The translations under genes were made by a program, and so were the position numbers. Positions 1 through 10,800 of a stretch of 64,000 nucleotides of DNA are shown here, one piece after another (position 1 is the first letter of the stretch; each line of letters opens with the position of its first letter). The notes under the pieces are model-generated. The model worked only from the letters and a program-made list of their open reading frames with translations, did no database searches and had not been told where the DNA came from. Origin of the DNA: a virus; IMG/VR virus record IMGVR_UViG_3300020214_000007, positions 25,038-89,037 of that record; one strand, written 5' to 3'.

Positions 1-378
1 GGGTAATGTAATTATATTGTATATATAATCAAAACTAAGCACATCAGTACTGCTTATAGCAAAGGTGGGGTCGTTAACAAAAGAACCAACATCTATTTGA
101 GAATATGTATAAATGGACATCTTTTTGTATCCAGGTTCCGAATCATATTCCAAAGCCTTAACCCTATCTTCAAGATCTAGAACAGCCATCGATAAAAAGT
201 GATGATCCTTTAACACTCTTTCAAAAGCTTCTGAGAGTTTTTGATCTAAAATACCTGATCGATTATATAAATGCACTAGGTCTCTATAGTTTTGTTCTAC
301 TCGCAGGTTAAAATCGGCACTATTAACAGGGCCGTTGTACTGAACGGTTCTATTTTCTGAATTTAAGATATCTGACAT
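1..378 (-). CDS. Partial structural protein of unknown function (N-terminal 126 codons)
   Basis: The ATG at 378 opens a frame that is uninterrupted to the left edge of the window, so only the N-terminus is seen. It starts immediately downstream of the 146-residue gene and is its translational neighbour. The visible part is soluble and mostly polar; a stretch around residues 66-78 (LDLEDRVKALE) looks helical or coiled-coil. No CGG codon is in frame in the visible part. I do not recognise a family. From its place at the end of the baseplate/fibre gene run it is probably a virion component (inference). Confidence 0.7.
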   Translation of the reverse strand, partial: MSDILNSENRTVQYNGPVNSADFNLRVEQNYRDLVHLYNRSGILDQKLSEAFERVLKDHHFLSMAVLDLEDRVKALEYDSEPGYKKMSIYTYSQIDVGSFVNDPTFAISSTDVLSFDYIYNIITLP

Positions 379-379
379 A

Positions 380-820
380 TTACTTTGCTCGTCTTTCTAG
401 TTGATTAATTTTAAAATTTAAATTTGATAATTTTGCGGCAATAGAATTAGTAGTATACAATTGAGTCTTATGCTCACTTGCTAATGGTAACGGACTTGGA
501 TCGATTCCGGCATAAAAAAGAGTAACAGAATCCTGAGCCAAATCATAGTATTTTGCTCCAAAATACCCAGAATCAGACAGGGTATCTTCTTGGTGCATAT
601 TAGATGTTTCGGCCCCAACTATAGATTTTACCCTATTAAATATTCTAGTATTTATTAACTCTAGCTCTATGTATATTCTACTCATATCCATGTATATTTT
701 CTGATAAAAAAGATTTTCTTGACCACTTTTGCGTGCGCTCCTATAAAAAGAACGAACTCTTTTTAATAAGGGTTGTCTTATTATTTTCTTCTTATTTGGA
801 TCTTGATAGGTTATTGTCAT
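380..820 (-). CDS. Small hypothetical structural protein (146 aa)
   Basis: A complete 146-residue frame with a strongly basic N-terminus (NKKKIIRQPLLKRVRSFYRS) and a C-terminal helical stretch ending in ERRAK. It starts 4 bases after the stop of the upstream 730-residue gene, with an AGGAT ribosome-binding sequence overlapping that gene's end, and runs almost into the next ATG at 378. It has no signal peptide or membrane segment and no recognisable domain. Its place inside a tightly packed baseplate/fibre gene run suggests a minor virion protein or an assembly partner of one of the large neighbours. Confidence 0.7.
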   Translation of the reverse strand: MTITYQDPNKKKIIRQPLLKRVRSFYRSARKSGQENLFYQKIYMDMSRIYIELELINTRIFNRVKSIVGAETSNMHQEDTLSDSGYFGAKYYDLAQDSVTLFYAGIDPSPLPLASEHKTQLYTTNSIAAKLSNLNFKINQLERRAK

Positions 821-824
821 AATT

Positions 825-3017
825 TTATCCTAACTCTTGATCTTCTAATTGTCGGTTGTTTTTAAACTTTAAAGTAAATGAATCAATACTTGGTGATCCT
901 ATAGGATTTTGCGACCTTGCTATATCGGCCCTTACCCTAATCGCTTCAACTTTATTTAAATTATTTGTATAATAGAATATTCTGGAATTTGATCTTATAT
1001 CGGTCCTACTGAAGATCTCTTTGTTTCCAAAGAAGTTTTCTATAGTAAATACATAATCATATCTAGATCTATTCTTTTTAAATTCTAGTGGATCTACGTA
1101 ACTATAATAGTCTAGATATACCAAACCATAATTGGCCAATGTCTTTCCCTCCATCAACGTTATTGATCCATTGGTATTTTCTTCTGCATCTATTAGAACT
1201 TTAATCACGTTAGTGCCCTGCTTAAAATTCCATTCAATCATCTGAGAAGATTGATTCGATATTATGTGTGTTGGTTTGCCATTTACGTACACGGTAATAT
1301 TCCACTTTTTTGAAACATCATCATTTTTAACAAAGTTATGTCTAATAGTTTTTTCCGAAGAACAGAACACGTTCGTTTCTAACAGAAAACTAACCGCAGA
1401 AAGATTTGGGCCCACAAAAAAAGTAGGATTATTAACAACACTGTATGGCGGAATTGTATAAAGTTGTTTTACGCTCGATTTTCCCTGGATAATGGAATTC
1501 CAAAAGCCCAATGCGTCAGTTTGATTAAAGATTTTGTTAGTATAATTTATATAATATCCTTTTGCTGTTCCAGTACCGGTAAGAATATAGGAATCATATG
1601 GATTGTCGCCTAGGTCTATTCCAGCTATTCTATAAATTAATTGATTTGGATATAGATCTATTGTTGGATTCTGTTTATTAATATTTGGTTCTTCGGTTTT
1701 TGTAGCAAGGGGTATTTTTTGTATTTCTGTTTGTACATTTTTAACCGTGTTAACTATTTTTTTTGATTTTATTGTTGTACCCTGAAAAGAAACAATACTC
1801 GGATATGACGCAAGAGCATTATTTTTAGTGGAAATTGGAGTCCAGCTAAAATCAGAAATTAATTCAGCGGCGGGATTATCTTGTGCAACAAAATAAGCAA
1901 TACTTCCGTTTTCTTGGCCGGATTCACTAACGGACAATGATACGGCGTCTATGGCAAGATTTTTGTTGTCTTTTGTTTTAATAGCTATTGGTTTACTTAC
2001 ATATGTTGCAGATCGTTCATAGTATTTTCCTGATATAGCTATATCCCTAAATGAAAACCTATAAGCGTATTTGTCCTTTCTGTTCTGCTCTATATAATCC
2101 GGTTCTGATTTTGTTAAAATTAAATCTATAGATAAAACATCGCCAGCTTGAAAGTTAAACGAAAACCTATCATAATCCCTTGATGCTTTTTTGCTAGAAA
2201 TATTATTAGTTTTTGTTGTATCTGCATAGTTTACCCTACAATAAATATCAACTGGGGAAATGGTGTTTAACTTACCGGAAATATTTGACAATAAAACACC
2301 TGCACTAACTGGCAAGTTCAAAGAGAATTGCACCTGCCCTATAGAATCAAAGAAAAAGCTTTTTACCCATTCTGTATTTTCTAATCCATCAAATACCGAA
2401 GGAAAAAATGACTCATCAGAAATTAATTGATTTGTTTGTATAGAACTTTTATTAAAAGACAAAGAATAGCTGACGTTGTTAGCCACAACACTCTTGGCGG
2501 ATATTAAATCAAAAACCGCAGAACTAAGCGATGGTAGACCAACTTTCCCATTGACAATGTCGACATAGGCTGTCGTTAAACCAAGATCGGTCCCCTGCGT
2601 AGTCGCAAAAGTTTCGGTGTAAGAAGCATGTATCGCATCTATGTTTTGATTCACGAATAAAAGATCATCTATTTTATTTTCTAACTCTATTCTTTTTGCT
2701 CTAAGATTTTGTAGTCTTTTATTTAGTGCTGTTGTTACTCTCATAATTTCTTCAATGTTTTCACGCACCGCATCATACAACACCTCTACATTAAATAATG
2801 TAAAAAGCATTTTTTGATTATAGATATCAACATTGCTAGCAAAAAGTTGTCTAAATATTTCTGCATCTATGGGCAGGGGTTGACCAATTTGATAGGCTGA
2901 AAAATATTTAGAGAAAAAATCTAATACTTCTGATTCTTTTGGAATATATCCAGAAGAATATAGGTTTCTATAAATTACATCTAAAAATTTTTCTTTTTGT
3001 ATATTAGCTATACTCAT
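825..3017 (-). CDS. Large hypothetical baseplate/fibre protein (730 aa)
   Basis: The N-terminal 80 residues are helical, followed by a coiled-coil around residues 85-125 (KRLQNLRAKRIELENKIDDL), then a long beta-rich region typical of phage tail appendage proteins. The start ATG overlaps the stop of the upstream gene as ATGA, implying translational coupling. All CCG triplets on the plus strand that I found across this gene are out of phase, so no CGG codon is read in frame; the gene is intact without recoding. I do not recognise a family. A tail fibre or baseplate-peripheral role is inferred from composition and context. Confidence 0.75.
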   Translation of the reverse strand: MSIANIQKEKFLDVIYRNLYSSGYIPKESEVLDFFSKYFSAYQIGQPLPIDAEIFRQLFASNVDIYNQKMLFTLFNVEVLYDAVRENIEEIMRVTTALNKRLQNLRAKRIELENKIDDLLFVNQNIDAIHASYTETFATTQGTDLGLTTAYVDIVNGKVGLPSLSSAVFDLISAKSVVANNVSYSLSFNKSSIQTNQLISDESFFPSVFDGLENTEWVKSFFFDSIGQVQFSLNLPVSAGVLLSNISGKLNTISPVDIYCRVNYADTTKTNNISSKKASRDYDRFSFNFQAGDVLSIDLILTKSEPDYIEQNRKDKYAYRFSFRDIAISGKYYERSATYVSKPIAIKTKDNKNLAIDAVSLSVSESGQENGSIAYFVAQDNPAAELISDFSWTPISTKNNALASYPSIVSFQGTTIKSKKIVNTVKNVQTEIQKIPLATKTEEPNINKQNPTIDLYPNQLIYRIAGIDLGDNPYDSYILTGTGTAKGYYINYTNKIFNQTDALGFWNSIIQGKSSVKQLYTIPPYSVVNNPTFFVGPNLSAVSFLLETNVFCSSEKTIRHNFVKNDDVSKKWNITVYVNGKPTHIISNQSSQMIEWNFKQGTNVIKVLIDAEENTNGSITLMEGKTLANYGLVYLDYYSYVDPLEFKKNRSRYDYVFTIENFFGNKEIFSRTDIRSNSRIFYYTNNLNKVEAIRVRADIARSQNPIGSPSIDSFTLKFKNNRQLEDQELG

Positions 3018-5153
3018 GTCTGCTCTGCTCTTCCTATTAATTTATAGGAATATATTACTGGAGTTACATTTCCATATTTTGGTTTAAACATTTCTACTTT
3101 TACTTTTATTCTTTTTGTTTCAGAAGGAATAGCTGGTTGATTATAATAACCAACTCCCTTTATTCTTTGTCCCGTCTGCACAAATTCATTGAAAGACAAT
3201 ATTTCTGGTATGCCAGTGTTAGGATTTTCTATTGGAGAAATTCTAATCCAATTTTTTGCCTCGTCCAAAGAAATATAAAACTTTAAAAGTACTTCATTTT
3301 GAGCTATAGCTGTTTGATCTAGCTTGGAATCTACAGATATGGTTAAATTTTTTACATTGTAAGAAAACTCATAAGTCGAAGAGACAAATGAAGCGCTAGA
3401 TTGATAGGTTTGATATCCAATGTCAATTGACCTTAGTCCGATTGCCCATCGCTTTGCCGAATAAATTTCATATTCTTTTTTAAGATTAATTGAAGTGGTG
3501 TACGTTTTTGGGTTGAACGTCTGTTTTGTTGTTTCAACATTTAAATTTTGAAAATTAGATGCAGTCCACTCACCCTGAGTAATTTTTTCTTGAATATAAA
3601 GCTTGATTCTATCAGCTGCCTCTTTGCTTTCAGCTTTCCAGGCAGAATCCACATTTGTGGAAGCCGCTTTTTCTTGTTGTTTTTCCTGAGTTTCAAAACC
3701 GGTAAAAGAATTTGTATAATAATTTTTTACTAAAGACGAACCGGATTGTCTTTGGAAAGAAATTAAATAAACATCTGACTTTTCCTGATCTTTATACGTA
3801 ACACTAATCTGCTGAACGCTTAAGTCAGATTGATTTTTGTATTGATTTGGTTTAGTTATGACCGGCACTAAATCGGCAGTATTATATTGTATTTCCCCAA
3901 AACCCAAAGAGGCCAGGGAACTAGGGTCAAATCTAGTTTGAGTATTTAAAGCAGATAATCTTCCAGATGAAGGAAGCGGCTTCCAATACATGTGTTTTAC
4001 ATTTACCGAAAAAGAATCAAGCTGCTCCATATGTATTTGTATTTCAGAAGTTGTCACTTCGGGAAACGTTAGCTTAACTTTGTCATAAAAATAATTCTTT
4101 GAAGATTCTGTTGTTACCGGAACAATGCTTGTCCCAACATAAATCGGTTCGGCGATGAGATTAATTTCTTTTGCTTCTTGATTAATTGCAATTATTTTTG
4201 TTATTTTTAATTGTACGGCGGGTGCTTGATCGGTTCCCCAAAATGGAATAATATCAAGAGTATTTGCTTTTGCTGGTCGATCAGACTTAATGCTGAGCAC
4301 TAATCTGAGTGGCTCAGCCTCATTATGACTTGCCCATGATTTATATTTGATTGTTCTAGAAGTCCCAGATATTTCTTCGTATGAATAAAAAAATTCATAT
4401 TCTTTTGCTCCACGAGATAAAATTTGTGTTTTTGGTATGTTAATCGCCTCGTACTCAAAATATGTCAGAGGATTATTGTCAATTACATTTGACAATAAAC
4501 CAGAAGAAGGATTATCTTCGTAGCTATATTTGTATATAGATTCTTTGTCTTTTAGCGAATAGGCTGTATGGTTATTGCCCAAAAAACCATTTGATTTACT
4601 TTCGATAATCGAAATTGATTTTGGCTGCCAAGATGAAACTTGATTAAATTGAAGCTGAGCTGATCCTCCGACTTATGAGCGGTAAGTTTTTACTGGCAGC
4701 TAAATCTATAAAATCTAAATTATCAAACGAATCACCAAGGTAAAACAAATCTGTTCCAGGGCTCTTGGTGTATGTGTTTAGAATACTTGTTTTTGATTTT
4801 ATTCTATTTATAAATCTTGCCTCTTTCTCAACTTCCGCATTAAATAAATTAAATGTAGAAACAAACATAGCGGTTTGATAGTCTAATTGTTTAGCTATAA
4901 TATTTAAATCATCCGATACTGATTGAATAAATTTATTTATTTTTTTAGACGATGGTGGCTCACCTTTGACAACTGGTTGATATTTTGAAATTTGCGTTCC
5001 CGCATATTTGTTTATTTCTGTTACCAAAGTATTGTACTCTTTGGCTATTTCGGAGTAAGATGCGCTTTTGTTATTTTGATACTTAGCTATGAAACCTTGA
5101 ATTTTTATTATGATTTGATCATAGTAAATTGTACCTGTTGATAATTGAGCCAT
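3014..5153 (-). CDS. Recoded structural protein, 712 aa, one CGGA +1 site
   Basis: Without recoding this region gives a 169-residue frame (5153-4644) followed by an isolated 522-residue frame (4582-3014) with no plausible start. An in-frame CGG at 4670-4668 follows residue 161; shifting +1 there continues through 4666-4583, which otherwise looks non-coding, into the second frame, giving one 712-residue protein. The joint reads PLIS, then the recoded position, then GSAQLQFNQVSSWQ. The first 160 residues are helical; the rest is beta-rich. No family is recognised. It sits between the 882- and 730-residue genes of the baseplate/fibre run; its stop overlaps the next start (ATGA). Confidence 0.85.
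4667..4670 (-). other. CGGA +1 recoding site A
   Basis: In-frame CGG follows an AGT codon at residue 161 of the 712-residue protein. The zero frame reaches TAA after 7 more codons; the +1 frame is open for 550 codons. Confidence 0.85.
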
Positions 5154-5158
5154 ATAAG

Positions 5159-7807
5159 TTAACCTAATTGAAGTAATTTTTGAACGTTGATGTCGGGAGA
5201 CTTAGTTTTCATCTTAACTATAACATTGTCAACAGACCCGCTAGAAAAATAATTAGAAAAATTATTTCTTACTATTAACCTAAATCTTAAATAATTATTC
5301 ATATAACTATATATTACATTAAAGGGTTGATTAATTGATTTATTGAAAATAATATTTTTATCATTTTGAAAAAATAGAATTTCAGCCGTATTATAAAAAC
5401 TTGCTTTTTCAAAACTACCATCTAAATAGTTTGTTAAATTGATCGCATACGATCCATCTGCAAACCTTACAACTGCCGGACTATACCCGAAGTATTCGGC
5501 TGCTGGTATAGTACCATATGTTAAACTATATGTTGCATTTTTCAAATAACTGCTATTTATGTATGGATTATTTTTTAAAACCACCTTATTTTCAGATCCT
5601 GTTTTTTGAAAAAATTCTCCATCTACGCCCCCTTTTCCTGCATTCAGTAGCTTGGTGGCGTCTGACAATACCGAAACGTCAACGTATTGCTGAGAATAGT
5701 TAATGTCGTCTAACTTATAGCTAACAATATATACTGAATTTTTATTAAATGCATTTAAAATAACTAATTTATCAAACTTATTTACTGTAAATTTATTGTT
5801 AGGTAATAACTTTTGATTCTCAAAAACTTTTACCGTAGTATCCTGCGGATAAAAGCGCAATTGGGCGGAAGCGGTAGGGGGATCAACAAATAGCATTTCT
5901 GATTCAATTTCATTAGAATCATAAAAGGCTAATGGTATCCAATCTTTTTCGCTAACTGGATCATCTTGAAACGAAATTGAAAGCTCATAAGAGTTAGGTT
6001 TTTGTAGATCAAAAGAAGCCGAATTGTATTTTTCTAAATTTTTATCTAAGTTAACTTTCCCCTTAATGCCGTAAAGATCGCCGGGAACCGATATCTTGCA
6101 GCTTATATAAGAGGCTTTAGATAAAGAGTATGATTTATTTGTTTGATTTACGGCGTTTATTTTTCCAAATTGAATTTCTTTTATTGTAAAAGAATATTCG
6201 TAATTATTAAGAGAAAAAGAATTATTATTGAACAAATTCGTTGAGTTAAAAGAAGTGCCAGCAATTGTTTGTTCTGTTGAATTTTCAAACGCCTTATAAC
6301 CTAAGTCATTTAAGTTTTGAGATATGACTGATGGCGCACTAGATATTTGAGATAATCTATTTTCGGTATATGCGGACTTTGTTTCTTTAAAAAGAGAGTT
6401 TTTAAATACATTCATTTTTGATCCGAGGGCTTGAGAAACAATATTGTTTATCATCACAGTTAATGGACTAGTTGTAAATAATTTATTATTGTCATCAATT
6501 CCCAATAAACTATTGTTTTCTTGATCAAAGTTATTCTCAACAAAGCAAGGGTGGTTTTTGTCATAAATAGGAAACTTACAGGTATAATATTCTGAATATG
6601 AATAATCATTTCTTTTTAGTTCGTCTATAGAAACTTCTCTTTTAAAGTATTCAATAACAATATCTTGAAGAACGCTGTATTTATTTTTTCTTTGTTTTTT
6701 TGATTCTAAGACAAATTTTGATAAAGATCTAGAAATAAGTTCATCTATCAATGGCGGGTTATTCGATTTTGTATAAGTACCTTGATTAAAAATCAATATA
6801 ATTTTTTTAATTTTATCTAATGGAATATTTATATCCACCGTTGAATTAACCAATATCGGAGCATTAAGTATTTTTTTAATCTGATAACCAGAAATCGGAT
6901 TGTTAGAGTTTAATGAATAAATTTTTTCTGCGGCGCCTGATGCCTCTACGGCCACTTGAAGCAGTTGTAGTCCATTACTTTCCCCGGGAAAAACTCTAAG
7001 AAAATCCATTTCTACTTCTTTTATGAAAGAAATTTCCATTAAAGTTTTTGCTCCAACTATATATGAATAATCATAATCTATATATTTAGAAATTTCACTA
7101 ATCGTAGAGGTTATAACTACTGGAGATTTTATCGAAACACTCCAGGTATCAGATTCGTCTTCATTAAATAGTGAATTTAAATTTCCTTCGGAAGAAACAT
7201 ATTGTTTATAATTAGAAAATGTTTTTATTTCTTTAATATTATTTAATACATTTATTGGATGAATTCCTGAACCTATTTTGAATGTTGACGATACGGGATC
7301 TACAAATCCATCCCCATTGCTGGAGAACAAAAGCCCACCTCGATCTGTGTAGGGTACTTTTTGGCTTTCATATTCGTTTGAATTTAAATTATTATCAAAA
7401 TTTTCGATATATGAAAAATTATATAGATCATCTTTTCCAGATAAAAATTCATAATTGTTAACGTAATTTTCATAATATGCCAAAGCCGTTTCTGCCTTAG
7501 CTATTTGCGATAACATGATTTCGGTCATTGAATTAATTACCGTATTAATTGAATTTGATGCGTCAAAAAACCTAGAGAATCTTAATTCAAAATCCCTAAA
7601 AACATCAACAAAAAATTCTGATTTAATTAACTCTCTAGAAATTGACAAAGTGGGAACAAAAGTCGGACCAGAAGAAAAATTACTAAGATTTTTAACCAAC
7701 TCAGCCACTTGAGCTTTATCAACTCTAATATCCCTGATTAAAGAACCAACAGTTCTTTGTGAGTCTTGAGAAAATGTTTTTATAGTATCCGGAAGAAAAT
7801 TAATCAT
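5159..7807 (-). CDS. Large hypothetical baseplate/tail protein (882 aa)
   Basis: The frame is open upstream to 7864, but I choose the ATG at 7807 (MINFLPDTIKTFSQ): the upstream extension overlaps the end of the preceding gene and would contain a CGG codon in frame, which this genome otherwise treats as a frameshift. Residues 1-120 are helical; much of the rest is beta-rich with many S, N and Y residues. The arginine codons I checked are AGA, AGG, CGA or CGC, never CGG. Its stop lies 4 bases before the ATG of the next gene. The family is not recognised; by position it is a baseplate-associated or fibre-attachment protein. Confidence 0.75.
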   Translation of the reverse strand: MINFLPDTIKTFSQDSQRTVGSLIRDIRVDKAQVAELVKNLSNFSSGPTFVPTLSISRELIKSEFFVDVFRDFELRFSRFFDASNSINTVINSMTEIMLSQIAKAETALAYYENYVNNYEFLSGKDDLYNFSYIENFDNNLNSNEYESQKVPYTDRGGLLFSSNGDGFVDPVSSTFKIGSGIHPINVLNNIKEIKTFSNYKQYVSSEGNLNSLFNEDESDTWSVSIKSPVVITSTISEISKYIDYDYSYIVGAKTLMEISFIKEVEMDFLRVFPGESNGLQLLQVAVEASGAAEKIYSLNSNNPISGYQIKKILNAPILVNSTVDINIPLDKIKKIILIFNQGTYTKSNNPPLIDELISRSLSKFVLESKKQRKNKYSVLQDIVIEYFKREVSIDELKRNDYSYSEYYTCKFPIYDKNHPCFVENNFDQENNSLLGIDDNNKLFTTSPLTVMINNIVSQALGSKMNVFKNSLFKETKSAYTENRLSQISSAPSVISQNLNDLGYKAFENSTEQTIAGTSFNSTNLFNNNSFSLNNYEYSFTIKEIQFGKINAVNQTNKSYSLSKASYISCKISVPGDLYGIKGKVNLDKNLEKYNSASFDLQKPNSYELSISFQDDPVSEKDWIPLAFYDSNEIESEMLFVDPPTASAQLRFYPQDTTVKVFENQKLLPNNKFTVNKFDKLVILNAFNKNSVYIVSYKLDDINYSQQYVDVSVLSDATKLLNAGKGGVDGEFFQKTGSENKVVLKNNPYINSSYLKNATYSLTYGTIPAAEYFGYSPAVVRFADGSYAINLTNYLDGSFEKASFYNTAEILFFQNDKNIIFNKSINQPFNVIYSYMNNYLRFRLIVRNNFSNYFSSGSVDNVIVKMKTKSPDINVQKLLQLG

Positions 7808-7811
7808 ATAT

Positions 7812-10800
7812 CTATACCGTAATCCAATCATTTCCATCCATGTCTTGTATCTTAAAGACAACACCAGCTGTTATATTTCTTCTAATTATAGAATACACAT
7901 CTTCTTTATTGACAAAATTATTCAAAACCGCTTTTGGAAGTTTAATAATTATAAAACCACCCTTAGGATAAGCTTGCTGATCAGGGGGATAAACATCCCA
8001 GAAAGAAACCGCTTCCTTTGTTTCTTTAAGCACTTTTTCAATATCTAGAGAACCATAAGATTCTATATTAACCGATTTATCATAAGTAGATTTTAGACCT
8101 CCACCCTTAACTCTTAAATCCACTAGGTCAATTCCTGATTGTGGTGTATTTTTTAACACGTGGATTAACCCTATTTGAATTGCAAGTGGATCATAGCTGA
8201 CGCTATCGTATTGATTAAAAATATTATTATCGTACGTAAAATGAACGACACCATCAAATACATAATCGGATATGTGATTCCATGAATATACTAGATTATT
8301 TGAGGAATTAATAGCTTTAATATCCTTAACCTCTATCTTAGAAGGCTTAATGTAAATATATAATGGTTTTTCTGGTTCAATTAAATCTTGATTTAAAAAT
8401 GGATTAAGCGGAATTGGATTGCCGTTAACGTGTTTGAGTGGAATACCACTTGCTTTTACCGCGTAAGAAACTCTAATTAAATCTGTATCTTGCGACAGAT
8501 CTTTTGTAAGATCGATTACTCCGGTGTCACAATTAATATTTCTTATAAATTTAGAATCTAGAACTTCCCATTCATCGGCGTCTGATTTTCTTGTTTCTAT
8601 GAATAAATATTGTTTTAAAATACCAATTTTATTTGCAGATGGTTCAATGTAAGAGGCGATAGGTATTTGAGATAGTTGAATTTTTCTTGACGAAAGAAAA
8701 ATAGGATATTCATTTAATACATCTACATAAGGTTTACCCAATATTTGAGACCATAAAACATTTGATACGTCTAAAGTTGAGTACGTAGCTCTTAGGGTTT
8801 TCCCATTATAGTTTTGAAGCCAGTTAACTGAACCATATTCTGGATCAATATAAAACTCTTTTGTAAATGAACCAGAAGTTACATATAGTGGCCATTGATC
8901 TAGCTGTGAAAGATTTGGCGGAATGGAAGATAGAGATATTCTAGAGGATGGAATGTATGAAACATGATAAATCGGACACGCTATTTTCACTGGAGCTATG
9001 GGTGGAATTATTATTCCAGTGTTTTTAACACCAAGAAAATCAGAATCTCCAACATTCCCATCTGCATCCATGGCGAGTACGGCAATATATATGTTTTCTG
9101 GACCCCTTGAAATATAGTCAACATAGTATAGGGTTTGTCCTATAAATTCTTTTTTTAATCTATCATAAAACCCATACAATAAACCACCATTGTTTAAGTT
9201 TATTATTTGATTTTGAAGAACAAAAGCCCCATAATCAATATTGAATTCTATATTTCCCGAATTATTACTAACAAAGGATTGGAGACTGATTCCATAGGGT
9301 TTCCCGACTTTATCGGCCTCTGTGCTGGGCTGACATAACATTAACAGTCCGTCTAGGACACTAATTGAATTTTTGCTTTTTTGAATCAATGACCCATCTG
9401 CTTTTAACAACCAATAATTATTTATTTCAGAAATAGAACTTTTTATTATATTTGAATTTTGATAGTTTAAAGAAGATGTTTCAAAAAATAATTTATTTCC
9501 AGCGGTACTTACAACCACCGAATTAGAATTAACCGGATTTTTGGTTGCAGATAAAACATTAGAAACAGACAAAGTAGAAGAATTTACTTCAATAGTTTTA
9601 GAAGATGTAAGATCTATCGTTATAGATTCATCTTTATAATTTGGCGTTGCTCCAGCGTTCGCGTCTGCGAAGGCGCTAAACGGTGGTTTGTAATTGGTAG
9701 AACTAAAATCGATTTTTGTAGTTTTTAAATCTAAAGTAGCACTTCCGGAAAAATTTGGATATGTTATAGACAATGGTTCTGTGGTAAATTTCACGGACTT
9801 AATTCCACTCAAATCAATTTGTTCTGCCCTATTTGCAGATATATTATCAACTTTTCCAGAAATTTTATATTTAATAACTGCTGGAAGAACCTGTGTTTTA
9901 TCTGCGTAACCAAATTCTTCTTTAGAATAAGTATGTGTTTGTACTATTTTATATTTAGCGGCTTCAATTTCCTTTGCAAATTGAGTTTGAAATTCATATT
10001 TAATATCAAAGTTAATACTTGTAATACTATACCCTTCTGCATATGCCCCAAACTTACCGCCAAGTTTACTTCCAGTAAGCTTAATTGATACAACGCCGCA
10101 CTCTGCAAGTGGCTTGTTAATATCTATCGTAATTGTTCCAGTAGAAGCCGCCGTTGCAGACTTTAACAATATAGACTTATTATAATCTGCCGTTTGAGAT
10201 GCAACGTTGTATGCGTAGCCCCTTACCTCTTTAAGGCTTATTCCTTTATAGTTGTTAGCGTTTTTAAATTTTCCAACAACAATCTTCATCTTTAATATTT
10301 GCACTTTTTGAAGTGCCGGTTTTCTATAAAATGCTGGAATAGCAATATATATAATGTCATTTATTTGAGTAGGACCTTCGGTTCCAGTGTAGGATATTTT
10401 TTGAAAATCTAAATTTTTTACATTAATTAGTTCCCATATTTCTGCAACTGTTGCGGCATGTTCTATATACTTAAGAGCATCTTTATTGTCTTTTTTGGTT
10501 TTAATCCTTTCCGTTACCTCATCATATCTGGGTCGTTGTGTTTGATACATTTTTTTCCAAACCTCTCTTGAAAAGAGAGATTTTGTTTCGCTATCAACGA
10601 TTCCGTCTTTTACTCTAGCTTTATATACTTGTTGAAATTTTAATACAGCGGCTTCTGTTTTGGCATCATACTTTCTGGTCAACGGACACTCTAGCAAATC
10701 GTTATTTAATGCTTTTGCTTCTCTTAAGGTTATCTGTATATAGGCAATGTATTCCGCCAACATGTGCGATCCATTCTTTTTATAATTGGTATTAACATTG